Shown piece by piece: positions 10,358 through 22,239 of a DNA stretch of 64,000 nucleotides (the stretch's first letter is position 1; the number at the start of each line of letters is the position of its first letter). This stretch comes from Adiantum capillus-veneris (Eukaryota; Streptophyta; Polypodiopsida; Polypodiales; Pteridaceae): positions 85,667,525 to 85,731,524 of the forward strand of contig CM043958.1 in assembly GCA_014529385.2 (NCBI GenBank). Reading direction: 5' to 3'. The translations under genes and the position numbers were made by a program. The notes under the pieces are model-generated. The model worked only from the letters and a program-made list of their open reading frames with translations, was not told where the DNA came from and made no database searches.

Positions 10358-11086
10358 ATGGCTTCATCATTGGAGAACTCTTTGTTCAACATTGAGAAGT
10401 TAGATGGCACTAACTTCCCACTTTGGAAGGAACAAATTTATAATGTCTTAGTACGAAAGAAGCAGATCCGACCGGTAAAGATGAAGGGGATAAAGGCTGA
10501 GGATATCGATGAGTATGATTGGCAGGAGTTGGATGAGCTTGCCAGGTCCACCATCATGCTGACTTTGTCAAAGAATGTGTACTTCAATGTGAATATGGAA
10601 AAGACTAGTTATGAGATGTGGAAGAAGTTATGTGACCTGTATAAGAAGCAAAGTGCAACATCACATGTTTATTGGCTGAAAAAGTTAGTTGATTTGAAGA
10701 AGGATGAGGGCACACCCATGTGCAACCATCTCAATGAGCTCAACACAATTTTCAGTCAGCTTTCTGCACACGGAGTCAATTTTGACAATTCGGTCAAAGC
10801 AATGTTCTTGCTAGTTACGTTGCTAGAAAGTTGGGATACTTTTTGCACAGCCATAAGTAACTCAACACCTCCTGATGGTTTAACATGTGTTGATGTTGAG
10901 GGAAATTTGCTTACTGAAGAGGTTAGCAGGAAGAGTCTTGATACTTCTCGTGGTACTATCAATGCTCTCGTTGTTCGTGGTCAATCCAAGAAAAGGGCAA
11001 GCAGAATCAGAGAGGAAAATATCGTAGCAAATCACGTGGCCGAAAAGATATTGAGTGCTATCATTGTCACAAAAAGGGTCATATGA
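10358..11086 (+). pseudogene. copia-C gag
   Basis: Starts at ATG 10358 (MASSLENSLFNIEKLDG). It is clearly homologous to copia-A gag: LDGTNFPLWKEQIYNVLV at the N-terminus (the copia Gag pattern), ARSTIMLTLSKNVYFNV, then WLKKLVDLKKDEG and LNELNTIFSQL. It reads about 220 residues before a frameshift in the basic linker that precedes the zinc knuckle; the last 25 or so residues are off frame. The ends of this ORF are therefore not the ends of the original protein. Role: Gag of the virus-like particle. Confidence 0.85.
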
Positions 11087-11684
11087 AGAAAGACTGTCGA
11101 AAGTGGAAACAAGAGAAAGGTAAAGACAAGAAGCAGGAAGAAGGCAAGACTAAAGAAGGCAGTATAAAGATTGAAGAGATCAACAATGTTTTTGTTGAGG
11201 ATTTTGATGGAGACATTTATCTCACATTTGCCATGGATTCAACATTTTTGGTTGCCACTGATGGCTATGCTTTACAAGAGGGGTTATTGACTTAGGTGCA
11301 TGGTTTCATGTGACTCCTCACAGAGAGTGGTTTAGTACATATGATGCATCCCGTAAAGTTCGTGTTCGTCTTGGCAATGATTTTGCTTGCGACATAGTTG
11401 GTGTCGGCGATGTGCAGCTGAAATTTTAGAATGGTTCTTCATTCATGCTCAAGAATGTGAGACATGTGCTGAAGCTTACCAAAAGCTTGATTAGTACAGG
11501 ACAATTGGATGAAGCAGGATATTACTGCACATTTGGTGATAGTTCGTGGAAGATTACCAAAGGTTCTTTAGTGGTAGCACATGGTTCAAAGTCTCGGACT
11601 TTGTACATGCTACATGTATCCAATGTTAAAAACCATGTAATTTGTGTAACCGAGCAACCAAGTGTTTCTTTGTGGCATCGCTAG
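11041..11684 (+). pseudogene. copia-C zinc knuckle, protease and GAG-pre-integrase region
   Basis: In the frame starting near 11047, a zinc knuckle CYHCHKKGHMKKDC (CX2CX4HX4C) is visible, followed by a Lys/Glu-rich linker. After a frameshift near 11285 the protease follows. Its active-site region reads IDLGAWFHVTPHREW where copia-A has DSGASLHVSPHKEW, so the catalytic S/T position is Leu. An in-frame stop lies in the FLAP-to-C-terminal part, after VQLKF. The segment ends at a TAG in the LWHR-LGHMS motif of the integrase zinc finger. It cannot encode an active protease. Confidence 0.8.
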
Positions 11685-12640
11685 TTAGGACATATGTCTC
11701 AAAAGGGAATGAAAATCTTGTTTCATTTTGGTTATGTGCCTGGCTTCAATTTCTCAAACTTTTTAGTTTGTGAGCATTGTCTTTGTGGTAAACAAACACA
11801 ATCACCACACAAAAGGGGAAGCACTCAAAAAAGTGATCCATTAGAGTTAGTGCATAGTGATGTGTGTGGAACTATGCCTAACATATCCATGGGAGCTTCA
11901 TTGTACTTTGTTACATTAATTGATGACTTCTCAAGGAAAGTGTGGGTATATCCTCTCAGGAAGAAGGAAGAAGGAAGAAGTTCAAAATTTCAAAATTTTG
12001 TGGCATTAGTGGAGAATCAGTCTGGCAAGAAAGTCAAGCGCCTAAGGTCAGACAATGGTGGTGAGTATGTTACTAAAGCCTTTCAAAATTTTTGTGATTC
12101 CAAAGGCATCAAAAGAGAGTTGACAGCTCCATATAACCCTCCACAAAATGGTGTTGCTGAGAGGATGAATCGTACCATACAAGAGAAGTTACGTAGCATG
12201 TTGTCTAATGCAGAGTTGCCTAATGGATTTTGGGCGGAAGCATTAGCAATTGCTGTCCATCTTATTAATAGATCTCCTAACAAGGCTTTAGATGAGAAGG
12301 TACCTGAAGAGCTTTGGTCTGGGAAGCCACCTTTTTACAAGCATCTTAGAGTCTTTGGTTGTGAAGTGTATTGCTATGTTCCAAAGGAGTTTCGAAGCAA
12401 GTTGGCTCCTAAGTCAAAGAAATGCATATTTCTACGTATGGAAATCCTGGCGAGATGGGATTTCGGTTATGGGATCCTGAAGCTAAAAAGATATTTCGCA
12501 ATAATGACGTATACTTCAATGAAGAAAAGATGCATAAAAAGCCTCTACATACAGTGGAGGGAAGGAGAGTTATCTTCCAAGAAGATGGAATTATCCACAA
12601 TAGGGCTGAAGTGCCTAATGTCAGAAAACAAGTATAGAAT
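11685..12640 (+). pseudogene. copia-C integrase
   Basis: Integrase with the HHCC tail (CEHCLCGKQT) and a DDE core: VHSDVCG (first Asp), RSDNGGEY (second Asp) and GVAERMNRT (Glu), all kept. The frame stays open to KKCIFL and is then shifted; the following WDPEAKKIFRNNDVYFNEEK segment (the copia integrase C-terminal region) lies in another frame up to about 12640. It is the best-preserved part of copia-C, and it keeps the catalytic Asp that copia-A has lost. Confidence 0.88.
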
Positions 12641-13357
12641 CCTCTTGTAGTACACGATGTTGCTGAGGGACAACCGGCTCAAGCAATTATTAGAAAGTCT
12701 ACAAGAGTTTCAAGGCCTCCTGATAGATTTACTCCCTCACTGGACTACATTATGTTGACAAATTGTGGAGAGCCTTCTTGCTATAAGGAAGCCATGTCAA
12801 TGCATGACAAGGCGAAGTGGGAGAAAGCTATGCAATCAGAAATGGACTAGTTTCATAAGAATCAAACTTGGAAGTTGGTTTGATTGCCGAAAGGTAAAAA
12901 AGCGTTGCCATGCAAATGGGTGTATAAGCAAAAAATTACACCTCATGATAATAAACCCAAGTACAAGGCACGACTTGTTGCTAAAGGATTTAAGCAACAG
13001 GGTATTGACTTTGATGAGATCTTTTCTCCGGTTGTCAAGATGACTACTCTACGGTGTGTACTTGTGTTGGTTGCTAAAGACGACATGGAACTTGACTAGA
13101 TGGATGTCAAGACGACATTCTTGCATGGTGATCTTCAAGAAGAAGTTTATATGCAGCAGCCACAAGGTTTTGTTGAGAAGGGCAATGAAGACTTGGTGTG
13201 TCAGTTAGAAAAGACTCTTTACGGTCTAAAACAGTCATCAAGGGAGTGGTATCGTAAATTCTACTCGTTCATGCTCTATCAAGGCTACAAACATAGCGAT
13301 ATGGACTATTGCCTCTACACTAAGCGAGCTAAAGATGGTAGTTTGCTGATTTTGGTT
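12641..13357 (+). pseudogene. copia-C reverse transcriptase, N-terminal part
   Basis: Linker and RT fingers and palm: SCYKEAMS near 12780, then [64 protein letters not shown] and LYGLKQSSREWY, all standard copia RT blocks. In-frame TAG codons interrupt it near 12849 and 13099. It stops after SLLILVE at about 13357, so the catalytic YVDD and the whole RNase H are absent. Confidence 0.85.
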
Positions 13358-16300
13358 GAAAGGGCATAGGTAGACTGGCATGTGGTTCTCCTCCCAACCT
13401 CCCTACTTATAGCCCTTGGCCCTTGCAAGTAGGTCCCCTTAACGCATGCCTGGCCCTCGGCTCCTAGCCGTACCGAGCCATTCAGTCCCTGGCCCTTGGC
13501 GTGTTGCCCGGTCCTACCATTGTCCTGACATTACTCCCCCATTGGAGAAGCGTTTTCATCTGCAAAAACAAAAGTGATGGTATCTTCATAAGAACACTAA
13601 TGTCTTCCACCGTGACATCCCTCATGGATCCTTTGAGTGAAACCCGGTTCAGTAGGAGGTTCAATGAAACCAAGAGTAACATCTTGATTTTCTACATTGT
13701 TGTCTATTTGCAACCATCTGAGGGTACCGGTTCCTATCCAAACATAGAGTGTAGACTCCATTTAGAACGCTCATGAGCATGGTAAACGAGTTTATCACAA
13801 CAAAGATGTACCAAAAAGAGTACCTCTTGTCACTTTCCATGAAAGTAATTTGCTGACATAACTCATTGGCCAAGTTTAAGTCCTTGACTTGTTCTCAATT
13901 TTCATCATCAGTAAACAACTCCACCCTAACGAGTGTTCAAGGTTGAGAACCTGACTTATACATGAAGAGACTAAACCTAGTCGCAAACATGCATTAACTG
14001 ATAGTAAGTAAACTCCAAGTAGAGCAATAAATGCTTATCAATTGGAGTGCTTGGTGCTAATGTACGCACTTTGCATATCCTTTAGCCCAAGATTACACTT
14101 TGTGATCTGCCTATCCCCTTGGATAACTGACAGTACTGAGGTGTGTTTCCCACATGATTTACAGACAGTTTTCTCAGATGATTGGTAAACAGGGATCACA
14201 ATATCGTACAACATTCCACAAGCACCCAAACTGAGCCATGACCTCTGTTGGTGATTAGTAGACCAAAAAAATAACGTCATACAGATACTCCACACAGAGT
14301 GCAAAATGCTTCATAAGCAACAAATTGATGAATACGCATGCCGTCCCAAGTCAATCTTTGCTAAACACTAGGGCCCATAATACCTAGTGTGCATACATCT
14401 AGCAAAAAATAGATTTGAACCTGTATATCCATGATTAGATTTGCCAATACTTATGGTGAATGTGATGCTCATAGGACACATTAAAGAGGAATGTAAATAG
14501 TTCCAAAAAGAATCTAAATACTGTCTGCTGCAATCATTTGCAAGCCTTGCTAAAACGTTTGAACCATAATAGAAGGTGAAACATTAATCACTTCTAGGGA
14601 CAAACAATGAAACTTTTTTATTAACAACTTAGAGCCTTGCTATATGTATAAACAACCATTTGTAATGTTGTTTAGCAATACTTGTACCTCAACAAGTCAT
14701 TCTAAGTATTCGACAATTTTTGGCCACCAAAATTGCTCATAATACATCGTGCTGAAAATGGTCTAGAAAACAGATGTGACCAGCACCTAGGGACTTTGTC
14801 GTGACACATATTTGAAATAGTGGGTGCCAGTGTCAGTCCCAGAGACTCATATTTGCCACATGTGCAGTATGTCTCAACTAAGGATGTCTGAAAAAGAACA
14901 TCCTACAAGTACAAGATGTACTTGTGTGTGGAGGTAACTCTAAACACTCTGCGACAAGAGTGAGAGGGACCCTCATTCATTGCTCCACACTGGCTAAACC
15001 GAACTCCTTGAGTTCCTAGACCATGTTGTATCCCATGTGACAACATGTGCCAAATCAAATCCAACAAGTGGATGCATTACAACATAATGTACATTGGACA
15101 CTACGGCCCAAAATACTTGTTCCGACCTGCCCTTGGCATGGCCCTTGGGATTGAACTAAAAGTTCAGTTACCCGTATGCAAATGCATAGGAGTACGTCTC
15201 CCACTTGTGAAAAACCAAGCAACATTGCACTAGAAACCCTGGGTGTTGCCTTCGCAATCCAAACCCGTTGGGTAGAATCTACGTAGTCAACCCCTTGGTA
15301 AGACCCTTTGTAGAAACGACTCAACTAGCAGGTAATGGTAACCAGCATAGTCAACCGTGTACAAAATGATGAGAATCAACTTGAAAAGTTAAAGTTGTCG
15401 TCTACCCCCTAGTAGATTGCAGACTTTTTTCCTTGAAAGTACAACGGGAATAGATCAAACTGTAATCCGCAATACCTATGGGGTGAGTTAGTAAGCACCC
15501 ATGGGATCTTACCCCAAAACATTGCGTCCATAGACACTCGTAGTGCTATAGAGAGAGCAAGAGATCCACAAAAGTGTAAAGCCTAGCTCTTATGGACAGC
15601 CATGCCGTCGCAACGGGTTGTTGCACCCAACTGTACCCGAGATCTGACAATGACTCTTAGCCAGCGTGTGTGGCTCATAGCCCTTATGGCAATTAGTGCT
15701 CAATCGACGAAACGATGAAGACTAATGTAGAGGGTGTCTTGCCCAATTTCTAGCTGAGAGTTAGAGCACCTTGGTTCATGCTGACTCCCAAAAAAAACAT
15801 GTATCAAAAGATTCTTAAAAAGTTTTCTTTATTCTTTGAGAATTAAGAAAGAGAGAGAGAATGCAAGAGCTGAGGAACTTTCCTTAAGTTACGACTTTGT
15901 ATATGTCGTGCCCATGCTCGTTTGCAACTTATGCGTAGTGTGCAGCTTATCATATGAGCATGCCACAATTTTCTGCTATGACTCTCTCATCGAAAGAGGT
16001 AACAAAAAAATAGAAACAAGTCATAGACTGACCCACCTACCATGTATGTGATTGTGACGACAGTAGTGTGATCTAATGATAGAACTTTGCTTTTGAATTA
16101 GGTCCTTCATTTAGGTGATTTTTAGTGTCCTTGACAAGTGTTTGGTGTCGTAGCGAAAGCGTGTTTCAGGAGGCGGTAGAATTAAATTCACCTAGCTAGC
16201 ATGCCATGCATACATAAACTTAAGCCCTTGGCAAAAATAATGGCCTCAAACGTGAGAGCAAAAACCATAAGTGCCTTGCACAGTTTAAACTGGTAGGGAT

Positions 16301-18170
16301 TCTGTGAGCTGAGATTCCCTATTTTTCTGTTTTTCGAACTTGTGTGCCAATGCCCTTGATGCCAAGTCATTGGGCAGTACCTTAGCACAAGGAAGAAGCC
16401 TTGCTTCATGTAAAATTTTCAAAGCACATTGGTTTGCACAAAAGCAATAGTTTCCAATCAAAGATGTAAACATGGAAAAATAGGAAGATTGTAAAATTGG
16501 CTAACCTGGTCATTGTTGTAACCATTTGGCCAGATATTCCGTGGAAGAAAACTCGCTTAAAAATGGCGCATAGCCCTAGCCATATTTGTTGCACGAGTGG
16601 GAGCTGTCGTATGTACAAATACATCCCTTGTATCATATACGCCCGTCTCTCACGTAATGAAATAACCTGCAAGCATATTGTCAAGTCCGTCCCAAGTTTG
16701 TATGCTTATAGCATAGACCGAATGTGGGCAGGCGCAGTGCAAGATGCATAAATAGAAGCATTGCTTCACATAAGTTCATCGAATGGATGAGACAAGAATG
16801 TAACTTGAGTGCTCATAGCTAACAGATGCTCTTGGTGATACACACCTATCTGAGTAGGAAAAGTTTGACCTTGTCAAAATTTCATAGGGAAACGGCCTTG
16901 CCAAATTTTGCTACTGATTGAGAATTGTAACATTTCCCGATAGTGAGAAAGATATGGCTTGTTCAAAGCAACCTTTGCTTGACAAGTTGGCATTGTGAAA
17001 ATTCATATGGTGGTCAACATTGCATTCAGCTCCTAGCTCTGGATGTCAATGTTTTTTCCACGATGCTTCATGTACCTATATTTCCTGCTCCCTAGCAAGG
17101 TGCAATAGCTTGGAAATGAGTATGCCTCCAATGCATGGAGCCGTGCTCCCAGAAATCATGCTTTCCTCTGTCTCGTGATAGCACAACGAGGAGAGATAAA
17201 AAATTAACAACCGACGTAAGGCACAAATCAGTTTATTGGAGTGTCGCTATAGGGAGCCTTGCTCCTGAAATGTTTTTGATAAATCAAAGACATATTCGGT
17301 AAGCAAAATTTATCACCCAATAAGTGTATGGAGCCGTGTCTCTTTTGGAAAATTGAATGAGAGAGAAAGAATCAATGCTTCACGGACAATGGACATGCCA
17401 TGCATGTCAAAAATTGTGTCAAGAATCGGCAAAGAAGCAACCTGCGGTGCATCATCATTCACTGCCACCTTGATTGGACAAGAATAATTCTTGAATCAAG
17501 AATTAACTTGTGAAAATTTTTGGAATAGCTCTTGCAATGTAAATCATACATAAAGCGAGGAAACCTTAAAAGCATGAAACCTCAAACCTGTTGATTAGTC
17601 TGAATCCTTGTGCTCTGGTTGAACCTTGGTCAAGTCAAACCACGAGCACATCCCTTGGAGCATCTTGAGAACATGCTATTTGTCAAATTTTCCTTGAAAA
17701 TTGGGCTAACACTTTGTGTTGCCAAGTGCATGTGTTACTAGGCCAGTTACGGCTTTCAGCAACCGCCCAAAACACACCTTGATTTGCATATCTATGTGAC
17801 ATTCGGATATTGTTGAAGGTTTGTATGCTATAAACTGGATGCTTTCCACTCTCGTTCTTGCACTTTGCATGCCTTGCATGTCTCAGCCCTTGCTGGTGGT
17901 GGCGAGGACTTAATTCCCTTGTTATCAACATCTACCATGTATGTTGGCTCGTAGCCTGGCCACAACGTACATGGAGACCTCGCCTAAGTCCTAAGCATGA
18001 CACCGTAATGAAAGCATTGCTTTACCCTGTTTGATCACATCGTAGTAGACATCCTTGAACTCTCCTGGCTTCAAGATTCGCATCGGCGGCAGATCCGAAC
18101 CTTTTGAAAATTGTTGGGGCATCCAAGTACTGCAACACTTGCCGGTTCATGGGACATAACCCTTAATTAG
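13358..18170. other. Unassigned region, no recognisable genes
   Basis: Nearly 4.8 kb of unique-looking sequence. I find no domain signature in any of the short open frames, no tRNA-like cloverleaf, no LTR pair and no long tandem repeat. A few recurring words (GGAGCCGTG near 17140 and 17330, TAAGCACCC) are too weak to define an element. It may be an old, heavily mutated retroelement or ordinary intergenic DNA. Confidence 0.5.
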
Positions 18171-18192
18171 GGGTGCCCAAATTAGGGCACCC
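18171..18192. repeat. 8-bp inverted repeat
   Basis: GGGTGCCC, six bases, GGGCACCC. It lies about 100 bases left of the point where gypsy-A homology ends. It may mark the breakpoint or may be chance. Confidence 0.5.
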
Positions 18193-18289
18193 ACCCTAAA
18201 ATCTTGACAAAACGGTGATGTAGGTAGCAGTCAACGAGTCGAGGGATGCATGTGGGTCGCGGCATGGTGAGACGCTTTGACGAAGATGA

Positions 18290-19412
18290 CACGATTGCTG
18301 CTAGGTGGACCCAATCCACATTGTCCGACTCAGTCATCCCAGGTAGTACATCCATATAAGGAGAATCTTCCCCAACATCAGTGTCCGCTTTACATGTGTA
18401 ACAATACTGCCTGCAATGGGGCCGAGTGAACTGTGGTGTCAGATCTATGATCAATTATAAACCTGTTTCCTAGAGGATGTGCTCGACCAGTTACAAGATC
18501 CACTCGAATGACAGAATCTTGGAACTGCAAGTAGACATGGTTTTTAGACTAGTCATGCACCATTTTTGCTTCCCTCATGAAAGGACGTCCTAAGATCATC
18601 TCCGATGCCATAGTGTGTTTGGAGAAATCCATAACAATGAAGGTAATTCTTATTTTATGTCCAAAGACCTTGATCTTGAGATCTTCTAGCATCCCAATAG
18701 GTTTAACAATAGACCCATTGGCCATTTTCACTACTATGGTTGTGGTCGTAAGGTGAGGTCTTCCCATAGTTTCCCAGCAATTTTTAGTCACAATGCTAAC
18801 CCCAACGCCACCATCAAGGATTCCCTTCACAGTTAATCCCTTAGTAGTGATTGGTATGGTCGCATTGGATTCATCACCCTCAAAGTATTGTCCCAACTTG
18901 TTAACAGGTATTTCTATAACAAGATTCTCATCTAGGTTGGGTTGTGGATCTAAGTGTTCCTCCTCTATTGGCATCTCCCCAGCTCCATCCATCTGTAAAA
19001 ATTGTGGTAGCCCAAACTTCAGTTTTCCATTGAGGAAGGCTCAAAGAGCTGAGACTAGCTCAGGGTCTTTATATAGTTTGGACATGATGGTGGTTCTAAC
19101 TTCTGAAGACATGAAATCCATCAATTTGGCAATGTTTAACGGCACCTTTTGGGCTTCAGTCCCTTGACGTGGGGAAGATAGGATCTCCATTTCTTTGATA
19201 GGATTACGTAGTCCCTCTAAAAACATTCTTTCCATCAAGAAGTGAGTACGCCCACTTTCCCATGACTTTAAGTCACTTTCTTCTTGGATGACACTAGGTA
19301 TGGCTAAGGGTCTATGGACTTGGTGAGGTTGTTGTTGCGTAGGGAGCACGGTGTCTGTAATCTGGATCTGCCTAGGTGCTGGTTCTAGATCCCTTTGGGT
19401 ATATTCTACCAA
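18290..19412 (-). pseudogene. gypsy-A protease region
   Basis: Related throughout to gypsy-B 30700-31800. It reads through a spacer (MDFMSSEVRTTIMSKLYKD) into the retropepsin-like domain. The active-site region is ILDGGVGVSIV and the distal motif is MILGRPFM. The catalytic D-S/T-G is thus D-G-G, as in gypsy-B. In-frame stops lie at about 19041 and 18549, each where gypsy-B has a sense codon. It is the C-terminal part of the gag-protease ORF. Confidence 0.85.
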
Positions 19413-19585
19413 ACTCCTTAATTTCTTGACTCGCTCAATCTCCTTTGTAGGGTTTGGATAAGTTCCTATCTTCTTCTTGGATCCTGGCTATTATGGCTCA
19501 TGAAGATCTTCCTTGTTGGTTTCTATCTTAGTGGTCATTTTGGTCTCCATGGTTTCACCTGAATCAGAATCCGTTTCAGCATCGT

Positions 19586-20362
19586 TCATATATATGGGTC
19601 GTCACTAGTCCCTATGTTGGTCTTTGAATTGGGGTCTGACTTCGCTGTTTTTTGCGATCTCTTCCTTTGTGTTTTCTTCTTTTTTTGAGATTGGGCAATT
19701 GATGCCGTGTCTCTTTGCTCAAGAATATAATTTTGTTTTTGGAGCATCGATCGTGTGAGTACGTTTACTGGTACCACAGGTGTACTTTGTGATGGCTCCT
19801 CGGTAACCTCAATCAAGTTTAATGGCGTGATCTTTGGTGCATTTGGATTATTTGGACATTGGGCAATCAAATGATCTATGCCACATCGATTACACATGAG
19901 TATCGGCATTGTAGACGTGCTCGCTTGATTGGTTTGCATTAGTGTGGAGTTCTTTTGTAGCCTAACAGGACACTCAGCCACACGATGTGGACCTCCACAC
20001 TCATAGCATTGAAGAGGTGGTATCTTAGCAGTGTAATTGATATTTTGGCCTCTTATAGCAAGAGCAGCTACTTGATAGACAGGTTTGACTTGTCCCCAAT
20101 AGTCCTCCATGTAGTATTGTTGACTTTCTTCCAGCACATCCATCCCATAGGCAATATTAGGGTCTATATCTTCCTCACAGCCTTCCAAACAAGCAATAGA
20201 TGACTCACAACCCACTTGATTCGCATAAGTGATTCTTGGATGTGGTGGTTGTGGTCCTAGCACTGGAGGTGGTAAGGGTGTTGTTTGAACAACATTTTGG
20301 GCCCTAGGGACCATGTGTTGTGTTGTTTGTTCAAGAGGTGGGGCCGACATCAATGCAGGCAC
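19586..20362 (-). pseudogene. gypsy-A Gag C-terminal part with two short-spaced zinc knuckles
   Basis: Contains CYECGGPHRVAEC and CNRCGIDHLIAQC, both CX2CX3HX4C rather than the classical CX2CX4HX4C, and the basic stretch KKKKTQRKRSQK near the end. It is separated from the upstream gag part only by an in-frame TAG near 20378, where gypsy-B has Trp. It ends in a frameshift inside a short TA run. Both knuckles are identical in pattern to those of gypsy-B. Confidence 0.85.
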
Positions 20363-20377
20363 TCGAGGTGTGTCTAT

Positions 20378-21953
20378 CTATGCTAAGTTTGGTCTATTGG
20401 CGATCGTGCGCTTAAATACTATGCAATCCTTAGCTTGATGACCATAGCTTTCACATGCATTGCAATTTCCATTGAATTTTACTCTAAAAGTAGGGCATTC
20501 ACTGGTACTATGTGGTCCATAGCATACTGAGCACCATTGTTGCTCCCTTCTTGGATACATATGATTGTTTTGCGGAGCACGATTGTCTCTAAGACTCTCT
20601 TGAATAGCCTTGGTGAGATCTGCTAAAGTCATCTCAGATATCTTTGGCTCCTTAGCAATAGGCTTTAGGGTCATTGACTGATGCCCTGATGCTTGCGAGC
20701 TAATAGATTTAGGCTCAATAGACACTCTTTCTCCTTGAATCATTAAATTATCCTCCAATTGGATTGCATTGGTGGTGATTGCTTTCCAAGTGGTGATACC
20801 TCTAATGACTAGGCCATTGTAGATATCCTCATGTCGTAATCCCCTAATGAATCTATCAAGCAATTGATTATTATTGAAGCGCTCATTTGGATTACAACGA
20901 GAATTCAAATGCTTCAAGCGACTAATAAAGCCTCTCACCGACTCTCCTTCCTCTTTGGGCTTTCTGGAGCCCTCTCGTATGTATTCTTTCAAGAACAATC
21001 TCCTAAGAGTACGGTAAATCGTTTTTTCTTCCACCCTTAGGGTTCTATACCAATCTCTTGCCTTTCCACTCAAGGTTAGGCTTAAAGCATTACTCTTATG
21101 CAGGTTATTGTGTTCTCCTAGAGAATCGCATATTTGTTCAAACACTTCGATACGCTTTCTCACATCCCTGTCTCCACTAAATTTTTGTGTGAGTTTGGCT
21201 ATTTGTACTACCTTACTTCTAGGCTCTCTATCAGGCGTGTTACGCATATTCTCAGCAATAGATCGACCAATAGCTTGAGCAAATGTTGCCAAGTCACCTA
21301 AATGAGTAGGCACCGTGGGTGAAGGCGCTCGAGAGACTACATGTGGAGTAGGTATTGGCATTGGGCTTGGTGCATAGGAAGCCCTTGGGTTCCACATTGG
21401 GTACGATGTTGTGCCATGTGGTGGCCCAAGGTTCATATGGGTGTCCCTAGGCATAGTAGACATCGGATGTGACATGCTAATGCTAGCCGGTATCGTCCCA
21501 TGGAAATAAGAACTTGGATGTTGTGGTTGTGGAGCATAGGTTGTTGAAACAATGGGAGGGGTAGGGACTACATGAGTATGAGGATCTATATACGATTGAT
21601 ACACACTTGTAGGTACTATTGCATGCATTGAGCTACCAGGTAGCGGTGCTTTACTAACAAATGAGGTCCATGGTGTGTTTCTCGGCATGCCCATCATTGG
21701 GGTAGGCATGGTAGCCGCGGTGTCATCAAGGGAAAGATGAGATAGACTTGGAAAGGTAAAGCTATGTTTTGTGGGCTCATATTGCACCGAGACCCCTGGC
21801 GAAACAACATATGGAGAATCCATTGGACTTACCGAGGGAGTCTCCATTTGCGATAAGGTCGGTTGTTTAGCCTTTCTTGTATCCAAGAATCTCATGAGAC
21901 CCATTGAAGGCATGTGGATCCCCTTGTTCTGTCTCTCTAGCTCAATAACCCTA
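20378..21953 (-). pseudogene. gypsy-A Gag capsid and first two zinc knuckles
   Basis: The element sequence starts at 21953 with the RVIELERQNKG region; the bases upstream belong to the copia-B LTR. A Pro/Ser/Met-rich middle precedes the retrotransposon Gag capsid domain (KLTQKFSGDRD, LSLTLSGKARDWYRTL, LFLKEYIREG, RCNPNERFNNNQLLDRFIRG). Two knuckles follow: CSVCYGPHSTSEC (CX2CX3HX4C) and CNACESYGHQAKDC (CX2CX4HX4C). The frame is open through the whole piece, which is unusual for this otherwise broken copy. Confidence 0.88.
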
Positions 21954-21958
21954 TGGAT

Positions 21959-22150
21959 TGAAGGAGTACGAGCGGAAGTGGGACGCGAGAGAGAGTGCGA
22001 GAAGAAGAGCACGACGATATGGTGAACTTGCTCTACTGTAATGTATAGAGCATAGTGAGTTCTTATTAGGTTTTAACAAAAGAATATGTGTACATACCTG
22101 GTGGCCCGCCCACTTACTTGGGCGACCACATTGGGCTTTATACCCCAACA
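21959..22150 (-). repeat. copia-B 3' LTR
   Basis: 192 bases, TGAAGGAG...ATACCCCAACA on the plus strand (minus strand TGTTGGGGTATAAAG). It aligns with 42429-42601 at the other end of the insertion. Its first bases resemble the copia-A LTR (TGAAGTCGCGGAGCGG), so the two families are relatives. No ORF. Confidence 0.92.
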
Positions 22151-22161
22151 ACCTCCCACTT
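22151..22161 (-). promoter_or_regulatory. copia-B polypurine tract
   Basis: The minus strand reads AAGTGGGAGGT directly before the 3' LTR, the primer site for plus-strand DNA synthesis. It is identical to the copia-A tract at 35854-35864. Confidence 0.9.
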
Positions 22162-22239
22162 AAAGTCCAATGTGGTACTTTAAGTGTGACAGAAGCTACT
22201 ATACAAGCTAATATACAAGAGATGTAGAGAAGTGATGTA

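Larger units (their letters stand above)
10200..13357 (+). mobile_element. Ty1/copia retrotransposon copia-C (decayed, truncated)
   Basis: Plus-strand copia element of the same broad family as copia-A and copia-B. The leader (GCAGGGGAGACTCTGCAG near 10274) matches the copia-A leader (CAGGGGAAACTCTGCCG on its strand), and gag, protease, integrase and the start of RT follow in copia order. Homology stops abruptly after LILV in RT, just before the catalytic YVDD, at about 13357. No LTR, primer site or polypurine tract is recognisable, so both ends are missing or eroded. Confidence 0.88.
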
